This document shows positions 22,224-22,309 of a stretch of DNA of 22,309 nt, piece after piece. The translations under genes and the position numbers were made by a program. Origin of the DNA: an uncultured Fusicatenibacter sp. Lineage in GTDB: Bacteria; Bacillota; Clostridia; Lachnospirales; Lachnospiraceae. The stretch spans positions 1-22,309 of the forward strand of contig CABUPZ010000038.1 in NCBI GenBank assembly GCA_902493585.1, written 5' to 3'. Each line of letters opens with the position of its first letter. Position 1 is the first letter of the stretch. The notes under the pieces were generated by a model. The model worked only from the letters and a program-made list of their open reading frames with translations, was not told the DNA's origin and ran no database searches.

Positions 22224-22309
22224 GGGGACGGTTCAGGCTTTTTGGGGGTGCAAGCGGACGAAAAAATCCCGGAGCGGGCAGCAGACGTGTACCGTGGGCA
22301 TCTGCACAG
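22224..22309 (+). other. Unassigned right edge, open frame after the transporter
   Basis: After the TAG at 22221 the same frame stays open to the window end (GDGSGFLGVQADEKIPERAA onward), with possible TTG or GTG starts at 22241 and 22247 but no clear ribosome binding site. GGGGACGGTTC occurs at 22224-22234. Too short to call a gene. Confidence 0.2.

Noticed and set aside
1..22309. CRISPR arrays, tRNA or rRNA genes, transposases
   Set aside because: No regularly spaced repeats, cloverleaf-like segments or transposase-like proteins were seen by eye.

Overview
The window reads as low-to-mid GC Firmicutes DNA, most likely from a gut Lachnospiraceae-type Clostridia. This is inference from consistent AGGAGG-type ribosome binding sites, housekeeping sigma promoters with 16-18 bp spacers, U-tailed stem-loop terminators and gene content (DegV, C1B aminopeptidase, YdcZ-type transporter, argCJBD with a divergent argG). 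No rRNA, tRNA, CRISPR array, integrase or transposase was recognised.

Region 1 (1-3870) is the accessory-looking part. Two tandem paralogous lipoproteins share a perfect 304-bp segment at their 5' ends and then diverge. They are followed by a 536-residue modular peptidoglycan hydrolase that has no signal peptide but carries a PG-binding domain and a long array of aromatic cell-wall-binding repeats. A continuous reading frame enters from the left edge and runs in frame into the first lipoprotein.

Region 2 (3871-7120) holds an aminopeptidase C gene (minus), a TetR regulator (minus) and a divergent DegV fatty-acid-binding protein. The tetR-degV gap contains two back-to-back promoters whose -10 boxes both lie in one perfect palindrome, a good candidate TetR operator.

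Region 3 (7121-11530) holds single genes, mostly bounded by terminators: a GT2 glycosyltransferase, a nitronate-monooxygenase-like flavoprotein with an added cysteine-rich C-terminus (minus), a YbjQ protein (minus), a small nitroreductase and cysteine synthase.

Region 4 (11531-15507) has a cyclophilin (minus) and, divergently, tsaE-tsaB-rimI (tRNA t6A modification plus ribosomal protein acetylation), then a small zinc-ribbon-like protein overlapping a monoacylglycerol-lipase-like hydrolase.

Region 5 (15508-21518) is arginine biosynthesis: argG on minus, divergent from argC-argJ-argB-argD, which together convert glutamate-derived intermediates to ornithine by the acetyl-recycling route. argF and argH are not in the window. 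Both divergent promoters carry the same 13-bp motif over the -10 box, the expected place for ArgR/AhrC control.

Region 6 (21519-22309) is a gene-poor stretch with a perfect 14-bp inverted repeat, then a small YdcZ-family transporter. A short 28-bp palindromic element recurs in three intergenic gaps between 6.9 and 12.2 kb. I see no convincing new multi-gene system. The most distinctive items are the recombining lipoprotein pair with the adjacent lysin, the interspersed palindromes, the promoter-then-hairpin leaders and the symmetric arg and tetR-degV control regions.
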